NCBI RefSeq assembly: GCF_003718715.1
Contig: NZ_CP033465.1
Location: 2,294,001 to 2,358,000 of the forward strand
Direction of reading: 5' to 3'
DNA length: 64,000 bases
Source: Clostridium sp. JN-1
GTDB taxonomy: Bacteria > Bacillota > Clostridia > Clostridiales > Clostridiaceae
Shown here one piece after another: positions 35,857 through 49,220 of the stretch. The notes beneath the pieces are model-generated. The model saw only the letters and a list, made by a program, of their open reading frames with translations, was not told the DNA's origin and searched no databases. The position numbers and the translations under genes were made by a program. Within the stretch, counting starts at the first letter, position 1, and every line of letters starts with the position of its first letter.

Positions 35857-38640
35857 TCATTGAAACATTTCAGCAATATAATAAATTTCATCATCATTTA
35901 AAGCAATATTTAATGAATCTTTAAATACGCTATTAGCTTTTCTAATACTTTTTAGTGTCTCCTTATTTAACTTTGAAACATCATCCTTATATACTAATCC
36001 ATCTCTAACTACCATTCTCTCTAATGCACAGCCTACATGGATTATTAATCTAATGCAAAGTAAATTATCAAAATGTGCATTCATTTCCTTTTCCAATACA
36101 CTTGAAAACTCCATTAATACACTTATTACTTTGTATGGATTTAAAAATGTTAAAAATTTTTTCAAACTGTCTTGACACAAATCTTTTACCTGTATATTTT
36201 CATCTTTTTTTGTTATTAAAATATTGTTTTTTTGTATTATATTAATTAAGTTGTTCTCTCCAGGACCATTAATCAAAGACTCTAATGAAATAAATGGAAC
36301 TTCTATCTTTGGATCTACAATTCCAACAGAAGCAATGATAGAATAACTTTTTTTTATTAATTTTATTCTCTCATTTAATTTATTTATACCAACAGGTATT
36401 ATATCTATTTTTTCATCAGTTAAATTTACAACAATGTCATTAACTAAATCTTTAAGTTTTTCGGCAGCTCCTTGACCGCTGCTGCAAATAGTTATTATAG
36501 CTTTATGTATATCAGATGCAGTACAATCTTCTATATATCGACCATACCCCCTAAACTCTTTAAGTGAATCATATATACTGTCTAAATCCATATCAAAAAT
36601 ATTTGCTTTTCTAACTGCTTCTAAGACTAAAGGGGTAGATACCATATCTATACTTTTAACCTTTATACCAGTCTTTTCCGTAATAACAACATCAAAATTT
36701 ACTAAAGACCCCATATCTACTAAAAGAAGTACTCCTTTACCCATATCTATTTCTTTTACTTTTTCTGTCATATCATCTAATACCTTCTTAGGATTCACCT
36801 CAAGCGGCATATCTACAGCTTCTATAACACCTTCACCTAAAAGCTTTTTAGCAACATTCACCATACTGCTTGCTGTACTGCTTCCATGTGCAGCAACTAT
36901 TAATGCAACACGCTCATTACTTTGCGTGTCCTGAATTGAACTAAGTAGTAAAGTCAAATATACTATTTCCATGTTGGGAACTACTATTTTATACTTTTCT
37001 TCTATTAATTCTTTAATTTCAATAGAAACATTGTATTCATCAGGATTATCTTTAATAATGCCTTCAACGTTAGCGTATTTCAAATTCCTTTTGTTTTCAA
37101 CTCTTTTGAAAAATGCACTTAAATGCAAACTAAGAGCATACAAAAATCTTTCATTAAACTTTTTATTAAGCCTTACTTCAACAATATCTTTTATTTTTTC
37201 TGCAAATTCAAGTATATCTTCATTTACTATCTTAAGTATCTTTTCCCTACCTTGTACATTATTCTTAAACTTATCATAAAAACACTTCATATGAACATTT
37301 ATATCCGTAGTAATAAAATTTTTAATATACTCATCATCTGCACCTTCACCTTTTAATACAGCAGACTTATCTTCTATTATCTTATATAAGTTAAATGGAG
37401 GTTCGTAAGGGTCTTCATCTATTAGTGCTTTATATTCACCTTCAGGTGTAATAACAAGTTGTGAATCAATATATTCTGATATTTCTTCCATTTCCTTTCT
37501 CTTACCACCCAAATGAAATATTCCATCCTTTATATCTGTTGGAAGGGACTTGAAATCTATTTCAATACAATCATCACTGCCTATACTATTAAAAAAACCT
37601 TTAGCACACACAAGCTGAATATTGGATTTCATTTGTCCTACATTGCCAAAGGAAGCGCTGCCTACTAATGCTTTTACAGCTTCATCTTCAATCTTTATTG
37701 TTTTATTTACTCTATGTGCTTCATTCGATAATAAAAATTTAACCATGTCTAACTTATCTTTAACAGGTCTTTCTTCAAAAGTAGGAATTGTTATTATTAT
37801 AGGTATCCTTCTTACAAAAGTTTTTAATAATGATGATGCTGGATCTTCAGTAGTTGCGCCTATTATAAGTACATTAGATTTTCTTACTTTTTCAGTTTCT
37901 CCTAGTTTATTATAAGTTCCTGTGTCCATAAAATAAAATATCATCTCTTGACCTTCCGGCGGAAGTCTGTGTATTTCATCTAAAAATAACACTCCACCAT
38001 CTGCCTTCTCAACCAAACCAACTTTTTCATTTTCAGCTCCTGTAAAAGCTCCTTTTACATGTCCAAATATTTGTGAAATCAAAAGCTGTGGATTATTATA
38101 ATAGTCTGCACAATTAAATACTATAAATGGTGCATCTTTACTGAACCTTTTTGCATACTTAGCATAATTGTACATCATGTTTGCAAATAATGTTTTTCCA
38201 ACTCCCGTTTGTCCGACAATTAAAGTATGCAGACCATTAGGAGGATATAGTACCGCCGCCTTAGCTTGCTCTATTTGATTTTTAAGACTTGTTTCTGCAC
38301 CTATTAAATTATTAAATGGATCTTTATCTTTTTTATTTTTATTACTTAATTCAATTAACTTATCTATACTGTCAAATTCTAAAGACTTACCTTCTAACTT
38401 ACATCCAACAATATTCTCTACAGTACCCTTTTCTAAAAATAACACTGGTCTTCCCTTGATCTTTATTATCCTTTTATCTCTAAGCAGTACGTTTAATTCC
38501 ATACTCACATTATTTCTCAATATATCTAATTCTTTTGAGATTTCTGATGCACTAAATCCTTTTTTTTCTTTTATAGTGTCCAAGTTAAGTTTTTTTGTAT
38601 TATCAAGTAAATAATTATATATTTTATCTATACGTTTCAA
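35857..38640 (-). CDS. LevR/ManR-like sigma-54-dependent PTS regulator
   Basis: 927 residues from a TTG at 38640 (AAGGAG 9 bases upstream). Domain order: N-terminal winged HTH (ASEISKELDILRNNVSMELN), AAA+ domain with Walker A GQTGVGKT near 145, GAFTGA and LFLDEIHRLPPEGQE, PRD1, EIIA-Man-like domain (VALIVAAHGSSTASS), EIIB-Gat-like domain (ITICSSGQGAAEKL) and PRD2 (IRLIIHVGCALERM). It activates sigma-54 promoters when its PRDs signal substrate availability. Directly upstream of the PTS operon. Confidence 0.95.
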   Translation of the reverse strand: MKRIDKIYNYLLDNTKKLNLDTIKEKKGFSASEISKELDILRNNVSMELNVLLRDKRIIKIKGRPVLFLEKGTVENIVGCKLEGKSLEFDSIDKLIELSNKNKKDKDPFNNLIGAETSLKNQIEQAKAAVLYPPNGLHTLIVGQTGVGKTLFANMMYNYAKYAKRFSKDAPFIVFNCADYYNNPQLLISQIFGHVKGAFTGAENEKVGLVEKADGGVLFLDEIHRLPPEGQEMIFYFMDTGTYNKLGETEKVRKSNVLIIGATTEDPASSLLKTFVRRIPIIITIPTFEERPVKDKLDMVKFLLSNEAHRVNKTIKIEDEAVKALVGSASFGNVGQMKSNIQLVCAKGFFNSIGSDDCIEIDFKSLPTDIKDGIFHLGGKRKEMEEISEYIDSQLVITPEGEYKALIDEDPYEPPFNLYKIIEDKSAVLKGEGADDEYIKNFITTDINVHMKCFYDKFKNNVQGREKILKIVNEDILEFAEKIKDIVEVRLNKKFNERFLYALSLHLSAFFKRVENKRNLKYANVEGIIKDNPDEYNVSIEIKELIEEKYKIVVPNMEIVYLTLLLSSIQDTQSNERVALIVAAHGSSTASSMVNVAKKLLGEGVIEAVDMPLEVNPKKVLDDMTEKVKEIDMGKGVLLLVDMGSLVNFDVVITEKTGIKVKSIDMVSTPLVLEAVRKANIFDMDLDSIYDSLKEFRGYGRYIEDCTASDIHKAIITICSSGQGAAEKLKDLVNDIVVNLTDEKIDIIPVGINKLNERIKLIKKSYSIIASVGIVDPKIEVPFISLESLINGPGENNLINIIQKNNILITKKDENIQVKDLCQDSLKKFLTFLNPYKVISVLMEFSSVLEKEMNAHFDNLLCIRLIIHVGCALERMVVRDGLVYKDDVSKLNKETLKSIRKANSVFKDSLNIALNDDEIYYIAEMFQ

Positions 38641-38773
38641 CTTAAAATCTCCTTTCTCCAAAATAAACACACTAATCAATACATAACAAATCAAATTTTA
38701 ATACTCTATCAATACAATACTATAATACACTTTCAAATAAATATTTAAAGAAAAAAATTTATGAATTATTCTA

Positions 38774-38820
38774 TAAAAAAGGAAAAGTAACTATGATATT
38801 TCTATCCTAATTACTTTCCG
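38774..38820 (-). terminator. Terminator of guaA
   Basis: Stem GGAAAAGTAA/TTACTTTCC with TTTTTT on the minus strand, about 35 bases past the guaA stop. Confidence 0.75.
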
Positions 38821-38855
38821 CTAGCTGAATTATTAAGCTGTAAATTTACTGCATC

Positions 38856-40388
38856 TTATTCCCATTCAATTGTAGCTGGTGGTTTGCTTGTTATATCATA
38901 AACAATTCTGTTTACACCTTTAACTTCATTTACTATCCTTCTACTTACTTTATCTAAAACATCATAAGGTATCTTAGCCCAATCTGAAGTCATAGCATCA
39001 CTTGAAGTTACGGCTCTTAGAGCTATTGTATGACAATAAGTTCTTTCATCTCCCATAACACCAACTGATTGTATATTAGGAAGACATGCAAAGTACTGCC
39101 ATATCTTTTCATCCAGTCCTGCACTTGCTATTTCTTCCCTAAAAATAGCATCTGCTTCTCTTACAATTTCAAGTTTTTCTTCTGTAATTTCTCCAAGAAC
39201 CCTTATTGCAAGTCCCGGACCTGGAAATGGCTGTCTCCAAACCAATTTATGAGGTATTTTAAGTTCTTCACCAACTGCCCTTACTTCATCTTTGAACAGC
39301 TCTCTAAGAGGTTCTATCAATTTAAACTTCATATCTTCTGGTAATCCACCTACATTGTGATGGCTCTTTATAGTAGCTGACGTTTTAGTTCCGCTCTCAA
39401 CTACATCGGGATAAATTGTTCCCTGTACTAAAAATCCTATATCTCCAAGTTTATTTGCTTCTTCCTCGAATACTCTTATGAAATCTTCTCCTATTATCTT
39501 TCTCTTTCTTTCAGGATCACTAACACCTTTTAATTTTCCTAAAAATCTATCTTTAGCATCAACTCTTATCAAATTCATATCAAATTGCTGTCTAAATACT
39601 CTTTCTACTTGATCACCTTCATCTTTTCTAAGTAAACCGTGATCTACAAAGATACAAGTTAATTGTTTTCCAATAGCTTTATGTACTAATACAGCTGCAA
39701 CAGATGAATCTACACCACCTGATAGTGCACATATTACTTTTTTATCTTTAACTATTTCCCTTACAGCCTTTACCTTTTCTTCTACAAAGGATGCCATTGA
39801 CCAATCACCCTTGAGCTTACAAATTCTAAACAAGAAGTTTGAAAGCATCTTTTTACCAAATGGAGTATGCTGTACTTCAGGATGGAATTGAACTCCATAT
39901 ATCTTTTTTTGAACATTTTGTATAGCAGCTGCGGGACATTGACTTGTTACAGCTGCAATATCAAATCCTTTAGGAGCTTCAGATACAAAGTCAGTATGAC
40001 TCATCCAGCAAGTTTCATCTTGGTCTATTCCATAAAACAATTCGGAATTATCATATAATTTTACATTAGTTTTACCATATTCCCTTACTTCAGGACTTTC
40101 AACTTTTCCTCCCAAAGTATAAGCTATCAACTGTTCACCATAACATATTCCAAGTATAGGAACACCTAATTCAAATATTTCTTTATTTATTCTAGGTGCA
40201 CTATCTCCATAGACACTGTTTGGACCGCCTGTGAATATTATTCCTTTAGGATTTTTAGCCTTTATCTTTTCTATAGAATATGTATATGGTACTATTTCAC
40301 AATATACATTATTTTCCCTAACACGTCTAGCTATTAACTGATTATATTGTCCTCCAAAATCAACTACAAGGACTAGTTCTCTCTCCAT
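38856..40388 (-). CDS. guaA: GMP synthase (glutamine-hydrolysing)
   Basis: 510 residues, usual length. XMP + Gln + ATP to GMP. N-terminal class I glutaminase (GGPNSVYG, nucleophile Cys in [19 protein letters not shown]), ATP pyrophosphatase loop [12 protein letters not shown] near 225, C-terminal dimer domain ending in PPATIEWE. It follows guaB by 60 bases with no separate promoter seen, so both are likely under the guanine riboswitch. Confidence 0.98.
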   Translation of the reverse strand: MERELVLVVDFGGQYNQLIARRVRENNVYCEIVPYTYSIEKIKAKNPKGIIFTGGPNSVYGDSAPRINKEIFELGVPILGICYGEQLIAYTLGGKVESPEVREYGKTNVKLYDNSELFYGIDQDETCWMSHTDFVSEAPKGFDIAAVTSQCPAAAIQNVQKKIYGVQFHPEVQHTPFGKKMLSNFLFRICKLKGDWSMASFVEEKVKAVREIVKDKKVICALSGGVDSSVAAVLVHKAIGKQLTCIFVDHGLLRKDEGDQVERVFRQQFDMNLIRVDAKDRFLGKLKGVSDPERKRKIIGEDFIRVFEEEANKLGDIGFLVQGTIYPDVVESGTKTSATIKSHHNVGGLPEDMKFKLIEPLRELFKDEVRAVGEELKIPHKLVWRQPFPGPGLAIRVLGEITEEKLEIVREADAIFREEIASAGLDEKIWQYFACLPNIQSVGVMGDERTYCHTIALRAVTSSDAMTSDWAKIPYDVLDKVSRRIVNEVKGVNRIVYDITSKPPATIEWE

Positions 40389-40448
40389 AGTTATACTGAT
40401 ACCTCCAAAACATATTTATATTGAGGAAAGTTGCAATTAAAATTTATA

Positions 40449-41936
<1,488 letters not shown>

Positions 41937-42009
41937 TTAAACTTTTAGATATAGAGTTTCTAGTTTGAAGCCTATCTTACACTCCGAGATATGAGAAAAA
42001 ACTATATAA

Positions 42010-42035
42010 ATAAAAGCATACTAAAGTACACATGC
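42010..42035 (-). terminator. Riboswitch expression-platform terminator
   Basis: On the minus strand a GCATGTGTAC-TTTA-GTATGC hairpin followed by TTTTATTTATAT, about 35 bases after the aptamer. A second stem, GTGAAATTA/TAATTTCAC (42036-42070), could be the competing antiterminator. Confidence 0.6.
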
Positions 42036-42069
42036 GAGTGAAATTAATATGCTAAAATTATAATAATTT

Positions 42070-42136
42070 CACCCATAGTCAGAAATTTAAGGCTTCTGGT
42101 AGAAACTCCCTGCCGTATTCAGGGGATATATGAGTT
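42070..42136 (-). promoter_or_regulatory. Guanine (purine) riboswitch aptamer
   Basis: Minus strand shows the purine aptamer signatures in order: ACTCATATA 5' arm of P1, GAATACGGC, GGAGTTTCTACC, then CTGACTATGGGTG. The key ligand base in GACTATG is C, which specifies guanine/hypoxanthine rather than adenine. It lies in the guaB leader, an expected target; binding should switch off guaB-guaA. Leader segment 41904-42325 otherwise holds no gene. Confidence 0.93.
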
Positions 42137-42325
42137 TAAATAAAAAATTTTGACTTTAAAACTTTATATTAATTACATATTGCAATATATAATTCATTTT
42201 AATTTAAAGTATTTATACTATTCTATTCAATTTTTGCTGCTTTGTCAATAATTTTGTACTTGTATTATACATATTTAGATTCTATATGTACGTTTACATC
42301 AACAATGTTAATTTAATAACAAAGA

Positions 42326-43078
42326 TTAAAGTGTAAATAACATAAAATTAAAAATATTTTCACCAAAAACAGAACATATTATAGATGACATTAAAATATA
42401 TGGTCCAAATGCTATATAATCCTTTCTGGACTTCTTACCAGATAATACAAGAATACTAGCACAAAGTGACCCAATTACAAATGCCAAAAGTATCATTAAT
42501 AGAGTCAATTCAATTCCAAAAAACAATCCACAGACAAAGCAAATTTCTACATCACCTAAACCCATATTGCCATATGTAAGTAACCATATTAAAAATAGTA
42601 TTCCTCCTCCTAAGATGCCGCCGTATATATAATCCTTTACAGGAATCCCAATGTAAATATATGTGCATATAAAAATTGCTGAAAAAATTATTCCTATTAA
42701 TATAGTTGAAAAATATACATTAGTAGTATCGTAATCAATTAATGCAACTACAATTAATATACTTATAAAAGCAGCGTATTTTATAAAAGTAAGACTTAAA
42801 CCATACATATTAAATAGCATTACAAAAATCAATCCTGCTAAAAATTCTATGAGAGGATATCTTATTGAAATTTTACTCCTGCAGTATCTACATCTTCCGC
42901 GTAATATAATGTAACTTATAATAGGTATCAAATCATATATCTTAATTTTATTTTTACACTTTGTGCAGTGAGAAGGAGGATATACTATTGATTCTTCCCT
43001 AGGTATTCTGTATATACATACATTTAAGAAGCTTCCAATAATAGTTCCTGCAATAAAAATCATACAATCAATCATCAT
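42326..43078 (-). CDS. Type IV prepilin peptidase (A24 family)
   Basis: 250 residues. Aspartic membrane protease that cleaves and N-methylates prepilins or competence pseudopilins. N-terminal GSFLNVCIYRIPREES, zinc-type CTKCKNKI and CRYCRSKI pairs, first catalytic Asp in ALIDYDT and second in MGLGDVE; about eight membrane helices. No pilin or secretion genes are nearby. GGGG precedes the start. Confidence 0.93.
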   Translation of the reverse strand: MMIDCMIFIAGTIIGSFLNVCIYRIPREESIVYPPSHCTKCKNKIKIYDLIPIISYIILRGRCRYCRSKISIRYPLIEFLAGLIFVMLFNMYGLSLTFIKYAAFISILIVVALIDYDTTNVYFSTILIGIIFSAIFICTYIYIGIPVKDYIYGGILGGGILFLIWLLTYGNMGLGDVEICFVCGLFFGIELTLLMILLAFVIGSLCASILVLSGKKSRKDYIAFGPYILMSSIICSVFGENIFNFMLFTL

Positions 43079-43170
43079 AATTACCCCTATGAATACAAAC
43101 TTAATACTTTATCCATTATATTAAGATAACCCTTTTTATGGATAATATTAACCTTAGGCAAAATTTATAA

Positions 43171-43203
43171 AAAAAATACCGCGTGATAAACGCGGTATTT
43201 TTG
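43171..43203 (-). terminator. Rho-independent terminator of groEL
   Basis: Stem AAAAATACCGCG/CGCGGTATTTTT with a 7-base loop, 8 bases beyond the groEL stop. Confidence 0.95.
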
Positions 43204-43210
43204 ATGTATA

Positions 43211-44845
<1,635 letters not shown>

Positions 44846-44894
44846 TTACCTCCTAACAAATTAGCAATAGTAACTGATAGATGTTTTACTTTAA

Positions 44895-45179
<285 letters not shown>

Positions 45180-45235
45180 TTAAACCCCTCCTTAAAAATT
45201 ACTTTATATATTTTAATAAAGTTACTGACTTTTTG

Positions 45236-45262
45236 TTAGCACTCATTACTTTCGAGTGCTAA
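45236..45262 (-). promoter_or_regulatory. CIRCE element (HrcA operator)
   Basis: Perfect TTAGCACTC-N9-GAGTGCTAA between the groES promoter and start codon. HrcA binds it to repress groESL until heat stress. Confidence 0.98.
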
Positions 45263-45272
45263 TACAATTATT

Positions 45273-45301
45273 ATAATAATGAATCATATCTATATTTTCA
45301 A
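45273..45301 (-). promoter_or_regulatory. Sigma-A promoter of groES-groEL
   Basis: Minus-strand TTGAAA and TATTAT with 17-base spacing, immediately upstream of CIRCE. The remaining stretch to 45496 is AT-rich and shows nothing else. Confidence 0.75.
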
Positions 45302-45496
45302 ATTCCAATTTCATACTTATTAAATTATTTACTCTTAAATATTCCATCAGTGTTAATTTAACTTTAATTTTCTCATTATTACTAAATATCTTATTGTTTT
45401 GCTTGATTATTGGAAATAAGTTACATGATAAGGTAAAAACTTATTTTTATTTACTTTATGGATATATTATAAAATACAGTAATTACTAATTTAATT

Positions 45497-46150
45497 GTGA
45501 AAGGATGTGTATTAATCATTAAGGATATGTTTAAATTCTTTGTTAAATCTATAATTAGCTTATTTGTATCTTTAACTATAATTCTAATTGCCATAAAAAT
45601 AACTTTAAATTTTAGGATACTTTATTTTTTTGATATAAATCACTTAGATATACCAAAACTCTCTAATTTAAACAATGATCAAATAAGATTAATTTACAAC
45701 TATATAATAGATTTTATTAACTCAAGTAATACTGCAGATTTTAATCTGCCAATTTTACCATACTCTTTAGAAGGTAAAATTCACTTTATTGAAGTTAAAA
45801 ACTTATTTCTAAAAATAAATTTCCTATTATTTATATTAATAATACTTTGTGTTATTAGCATAAATTTCATAAAGAAAAATTATTGCATTTTAAATTTGTG
45901 TTCAAATATACTATTGACTATATGTACATTTATATTTTTATTATCTTATTTTAACTTTAATGGAGTTTTTACTATATTTCATAAAATTATATTTTCAAAT
46001 GAGTACTGGTTATTTGATCCAGTTAAAGATCCTGTAATAAAAATGCTGCCAGAAGAATATTTCATGCACTGTTTAATTTTAATAATGTTTATAATAATAA
46101 TTTTAGCATTATTATTAAAAATAGTATATCGTAAATTCAAATCATTATAA
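45497..46150 (+). CDS. DUF1461/TIGR01906-family membrane protein
   Basis: 217 residues with four to five membrane helices (about 13-38, 104-122, 130-153, 188-208). The family hallmark FHKIIFSNEYWLFDPVKDPVIKMLPEEYF lies before the last helix. Function is unknown. The start is uncertain: GTG at 45497 has no clear ribosome binding site, while AAAGGA at 45500-45505 would suit a start a few codons later. Confidence 0.8.
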   Translation: MKGCVLIIKDMFKFFVKSIISLFVSLTIILIAIKITLNFRILYFFDINHLDIPKLSNLNNDQIRLIYNYIIDFINSSNTADFNLPILPYSLEGKIHFIEVKNLFLKINFLLFILIILCVISINFIKKNYCILNLCSNILLTICTFIFLLSYFNFNGVFTIFHKIIFSNEYWLFDPVKDPVIKMLPEEYFMHCLILIMFIIIILALLLKIVYRKFKSL

Positions 46151-46201
46151 GGAAATTAACTAGAAAGTTAACTTATACACTAAAAATTTTGGTAACATAT
46201 T

Positions 46202-46283
46202 CAGAGGACAGAGGACAATGTTTGAAGATTATTTTGCGTTAGCAAAAAATCAACCTTCATTGTCCTATGTCCTTTGTCCTCTG
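46202..46283. repeat. Heptamer-flanked palindromic repeat, copy 1
   Basis: Left end has two NGAGGACA-type heptamers, right end has three TGTCCTN heptamers in inverse, enclosing a core hairpin TTTTGC-GTTA-GCAAAA. The core 46232-46258 is identical to 50720-50746. It sits between two convergent genes, with no open frame: a MITE-like or REP-like element. Confidence 0.8.
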
Positions 46284-46291
46284 TTTTCATG

Positions 46292-46984
46292 TTACTTTTT
46301 CATAAACTTTCTTACTATTTTTTCGCCTTTAAATACACCTAATATAAATACCAGTATCATAATAACAGCTATTGATATAAGCAGAGCATAATTTTGAGAA
46401 CTTATTTTAGCTCCAAAATATGCTGATACCATTATTCCAGGAATTCTCCCAAGTGAAGAATAAATAATAAAATTTTTAGCGCTTATTCTAGAAATACCGC
46501 AGATATAGCCTAATATATCTTTGGGTATACCTGGAATTAAATAAAGTAGAAAAACTATTAAATTTATATTACCCAAATTCAAAATTTTATCAAAATATTT
46601 AAAATCTTTTTTTGAAACTATTTTTTTAACCAGCGGCTTACCAAAAATGTAAGAAATACCATATACAACTATACTTCCAATAGTTATTCCTATAAATGAA
46701 ATCACAGTTCCTAAAATTGCACCATATATATATCCCCCTGCAATTTGTACTATCTCACCTGGAATAAAAAAAGCGATCACTTGTATGATTTGAAGAATTA
46801 CAAATGCAAAAATACTGTAATCTCCATAAGACATTATTACATTCTTGATTTTAACGGGATCCTTAAATATATAAAAATATTTATCATAGTATTCATATCC
46901 AACATAGATAATAAATATAAGTATTATAGCAAATCCTATATATGACTTATACTTTTTTATTTTCTCATATAATTTTCCAATCAT
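46292..46984 (-). CDS. TVP38/TMEM64 (DedA-like) membrane protein
   Basis: 230 residues from the ATG at 46984 (AGGA 8 bases upstream). VTT domain: FIPGEIVQIAGGYIYGAILGTVISFIG, GISYIFGKPLVKK, YLIPGIPKDILGYICGI, GRIPGIMVSAYFG. Such proteins act in membrane lipid scrambling or ion homeostasis. About five or six helices. Stand-alone gene. Confidence 0.9.
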   Translation of the reverse strand: MIGKLYEKIKKYKSYIGFAIILIFIIYVGYEYYDKYFYIFKDPVKIKNVIMSYGDYSIFAFVILQIIQVIAFFIPGEIVQIAGGYIYGAILGTVISFIGITIGSIVVYGISYIFGKPLVKKIVSKKDFKYFDKILNLGNINLIVFLLYLIPGIPKDILGYICGISRISAKNFIIYSSLGRIPGIMVSAYFGAKISSQNYALLISIAVIMILVFILGVFKGEKIVRKFMKK

Positions 46985-47127
46985 TTTCATCATCCTAAAC
47001 ATTATAATAACTTATACTATAAATCATGATGCTGGACTATTCAATATATTTAATCTAAATTTAATATAAAAGTAAAATCTTTGACTAATCAAATAATTAA
47101 TCAAAGATTTTATTTATTGCTTACTAT

Positions 47128-48612
47128 CTATTTTTCGAGATTTACATCATCAAATTTTTTAAGGTTTTCATTATCAAGTACAGATTTTTTATCAGATTTA
47201 TTTTTAAATTTAATAAGTTGAGGTCTTGACTTCGCTGCAGAACTCATCGCTGCAGGTCCGCCTATACATCCACCTTCGCACATCATACCCTCTATAAAGT
47301 TTTGTGAAATTTTTCCTACTTTAGCCATTATCATAGCTTTTTTTATTTCACCTGCTCCACTTACCTTAATTGAATTAAATTTTACTTTTAACCTTTTATC
47401 ACCGACATAGTTTTCTATGGCTGCTGTAAGTCCTCCTGATTGTGCAAATCCCCTTCCAAATGATGATGCATCATTAACATCTGTATCATCACACTCTTCA
47501 GGATCTACACCAAATCCGGCTAAAAGCGCAGCTGCTTCTTCAAATGTCAGTACATAATCAACTGAATCTTTTACACTTTCTCTTTTTATTTCAGTTTTCT
47601 TTGCTGTGCATGGTCCCATGAATACAACTACTGCATCTTTATCAAATTTTTTAATCATTCTACCCGCAGCAACCATAGGTGATACAGTTCCTGACATTCT
47701 TTCAGATTGATCTGGAAGCATCTTTTCTACATAATTAACAAACCCAGGACAGCATGAACTAGTCATATATTTGTCTCCATTTTCCATTCTTTCGACAAAT
47801 TCATTACTTTCATGGACGGTAACTGCATCAGCTCCACATGCTGCTTCTAACATATCAGAAAATCCAACTGCTTTAAAAGCATTCTTTATTTTAGAAACAC
47901 TCACCTTATTTCCAAACTGTCCTGTTATAGCAGGTCCAACTACTGCATATACATTTTTATTACTCATTAACTCTTTAGTAACTTCTATTATAAAACTTCT
48001 GTCAGATATAGCTCCAAAAGGACATGCGGCCATACAAGCTCCACAACTTATGCACTTCTCTTTTTTTATAATAGCCTTCCTATCATCTGGATTTATTTCA
48101 AGTGCACCAGTTGGGCACGATTTTTTACAAGGTCTCATAACTTCTGCTATGGCATTATATGGGCAAACTTTTTTACACATTCCACATTCCTTACATAACT
48201 CATGGTTTATATAAGATCTACCATCAACCCTAGTTATAGCACCAGCTGGACACACTTCCATGCATTTATGTTGAATACATCCCCTGCATGCCTCTGTAAC
48301 AGTGTATTTGTGTATAGGGCATTTATCACAAGCTGCAGGTAAAACATATATTACTTGCTTGTCATCTGCATCTACCAAATCACGGGCTAAATTATCAATT
48401 GGCAAAAAACCTGCCGCTAGTTGAGTTCTTTCATAAATAACAGCTCTTTCCTTATAAACACAGCATCTATATTGTGCCTTATCCCCTGGTGCTATTTTGA
48501 AAGGAATCTTCTCTAGTTCTGATTTTGTAAGTTTGTCTTGTCTAACTAAGCCTACTATCTCCTTCAAAACTAAAAATTTTAGCTCCTTTAGTGGAGTTTC
48601 AAATGCTATCAT
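47128..48612 (-). CDS. [FeFe] hydrogenase, group B-like, monomeric
   Basis: 494 residues from the ATG at 48612 (GGGGGAG 8 bases upstream). N-terminal extension with CDKCPIHK and CRGCIQHKCMEVCPAGA, further ferredoxin-type clusters (CKECGMCKKVCP, CISCGACMAACP), then the H-cluster domain: TSSCCPGFVNY (L1), MGPCTAKKTE (L2), MMCEGGCIGGPA (L3). The TSCCP variant and GGCIGGP fit group B rather than the classic CpI type. It catalyses H2 evolution or uptake with ferredoxin in the cytoplasm. A Rex-like site lies upstream. Confidence 0.9.
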   Translation of the reverse strand: MIAFETPLKELKFLVLKEIVGLVRQDKLTKSELEKIPFKIAPGDKAQYRCCVYKERAVIYERTQLAAGFLPIDNLARDLVDADDKQVIYVLPAACDKCPIHKYTVTEACRGCIQHKCMEVCPAGAITRVDGRSYINHELCKECGMCKKVCPYNAIAEVMRPCKKSCPTGALEINPDDRKAIIKKEKCISCGACMAACPFGAISDRSFIIEVTKELMSNKNVYAVVGPAITGQFGNKVSVSKIKNAFKAVGFSDMLEAACGADAVTVHESNEFVERMENGDKYMTSSCCPGFVNYVEKMLPDQSERMSGTVSPMVAAGRMIKKFDKDAVVVFMGPCTAKKTEIKRESVKDSVDYVLTFEEAAALLAGFGVDPEECDDTDVNDASSFGRGFAQSGGLTAAIENYVGDKRLKVKFNSIKVSGAGEIKKAMIMAKVGKISQNFIEGMMCEGGCIGGPAAMSSAAKSRPQLIKFKNKSDKKSVLDNENLKKFDDVNLEK

Positions 48613-48637
48613 ATTATTCTTCTCCCCCTTATACGAC

Positions 48638-48659
48638 ATCATACCCAAATAGGTATGAT
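48638..48659. promoter_or_regulatory. Inverted repeat before the hydrogenase gene
   Basis: ATCATACC and GGTATGAT flank a six-base spacer, about 25 bases upstream of the start codon. It is placed to be an operator or leader hairpin. Confidence 0.45.
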
Positions 48660-48836
48660 TTATAATTTTATATAATACAGATGTATGTTGTCCTAATTAA
48701 CTTCCGTATGACATTATAACAGATTATTTTAATTATTGTAACATAAATTTATTAATACAAATTTTTTTAATTACAACAAATTTTTTAATTATAATAAACT
48801 TTTTAATTATACAAAATCGTTAAATTTCTAACATAT

Positions 48837-48854
48837 TTGTTAAATTTGTAACAA
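48837..48854. promoter_or_regulatory. Candidate Rex operator upstream of the hydrogenase
   Basis: TTGTTAAATTTGTAACAA differs from TTGTTAANNNNTTAACAA at one position. A weaker match (TCGTTAAATTTCTAACAT) precedes it at 48816-48833. A minus-strand TATAAT follows closely, so binding could block the promoter. Rex is encoded in the window. Confidence 0.7.
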
Positions 48855-49220
48855 TCATACTCTCAAAACGTTATATAATTAATAAATTTATTAGTTATAC
48901 AAAAGTTCCCCCTGTATCTCAAAAATAATTCTGCAACATCTTATCTTACATCTAACTTCATTATAACAAATTATTTTAATCATTGTAACAGAATTTGAAT
49001 AATAATATTTTTTTCAAATTATGGAAAAATAAATATATTGAATTTCAACAGCAATAATCAATACATACTAATATTATTTTATGCAAAAAAGCCTGTATTG
49101 TTAATTTTCAATACAAGCTTCTTTTTATTAAGGGAAGTATCTTATAGTGCAGCATTATATAGTATAACTACAAATTACACTTTTATACGCATACATATAA
49201 ACGTTGATATTATAATATTT

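Larger units (their letters stand above)
48613..49220. other. 608-base hydrogenase upstream region, no gene
   Basis: AT-rich gap with no convincing frame. It contains a 38-base direct repeat (48712-48749 and 48959-48996), three stacked AAATTTTTTAATTAYAA-like units at about 48757-48812, and two Rex-like sites. Confidence 0.6.

Noticed and set aside
41941-42000. Second purine riboswitch on the plus strand, since it reads GAGTTTCTA..GAAGCC
   Set aside because: The 5' half of the aptamer is missing and no plus-strand gene follows; better explained as a complement of the guaB aptamer.
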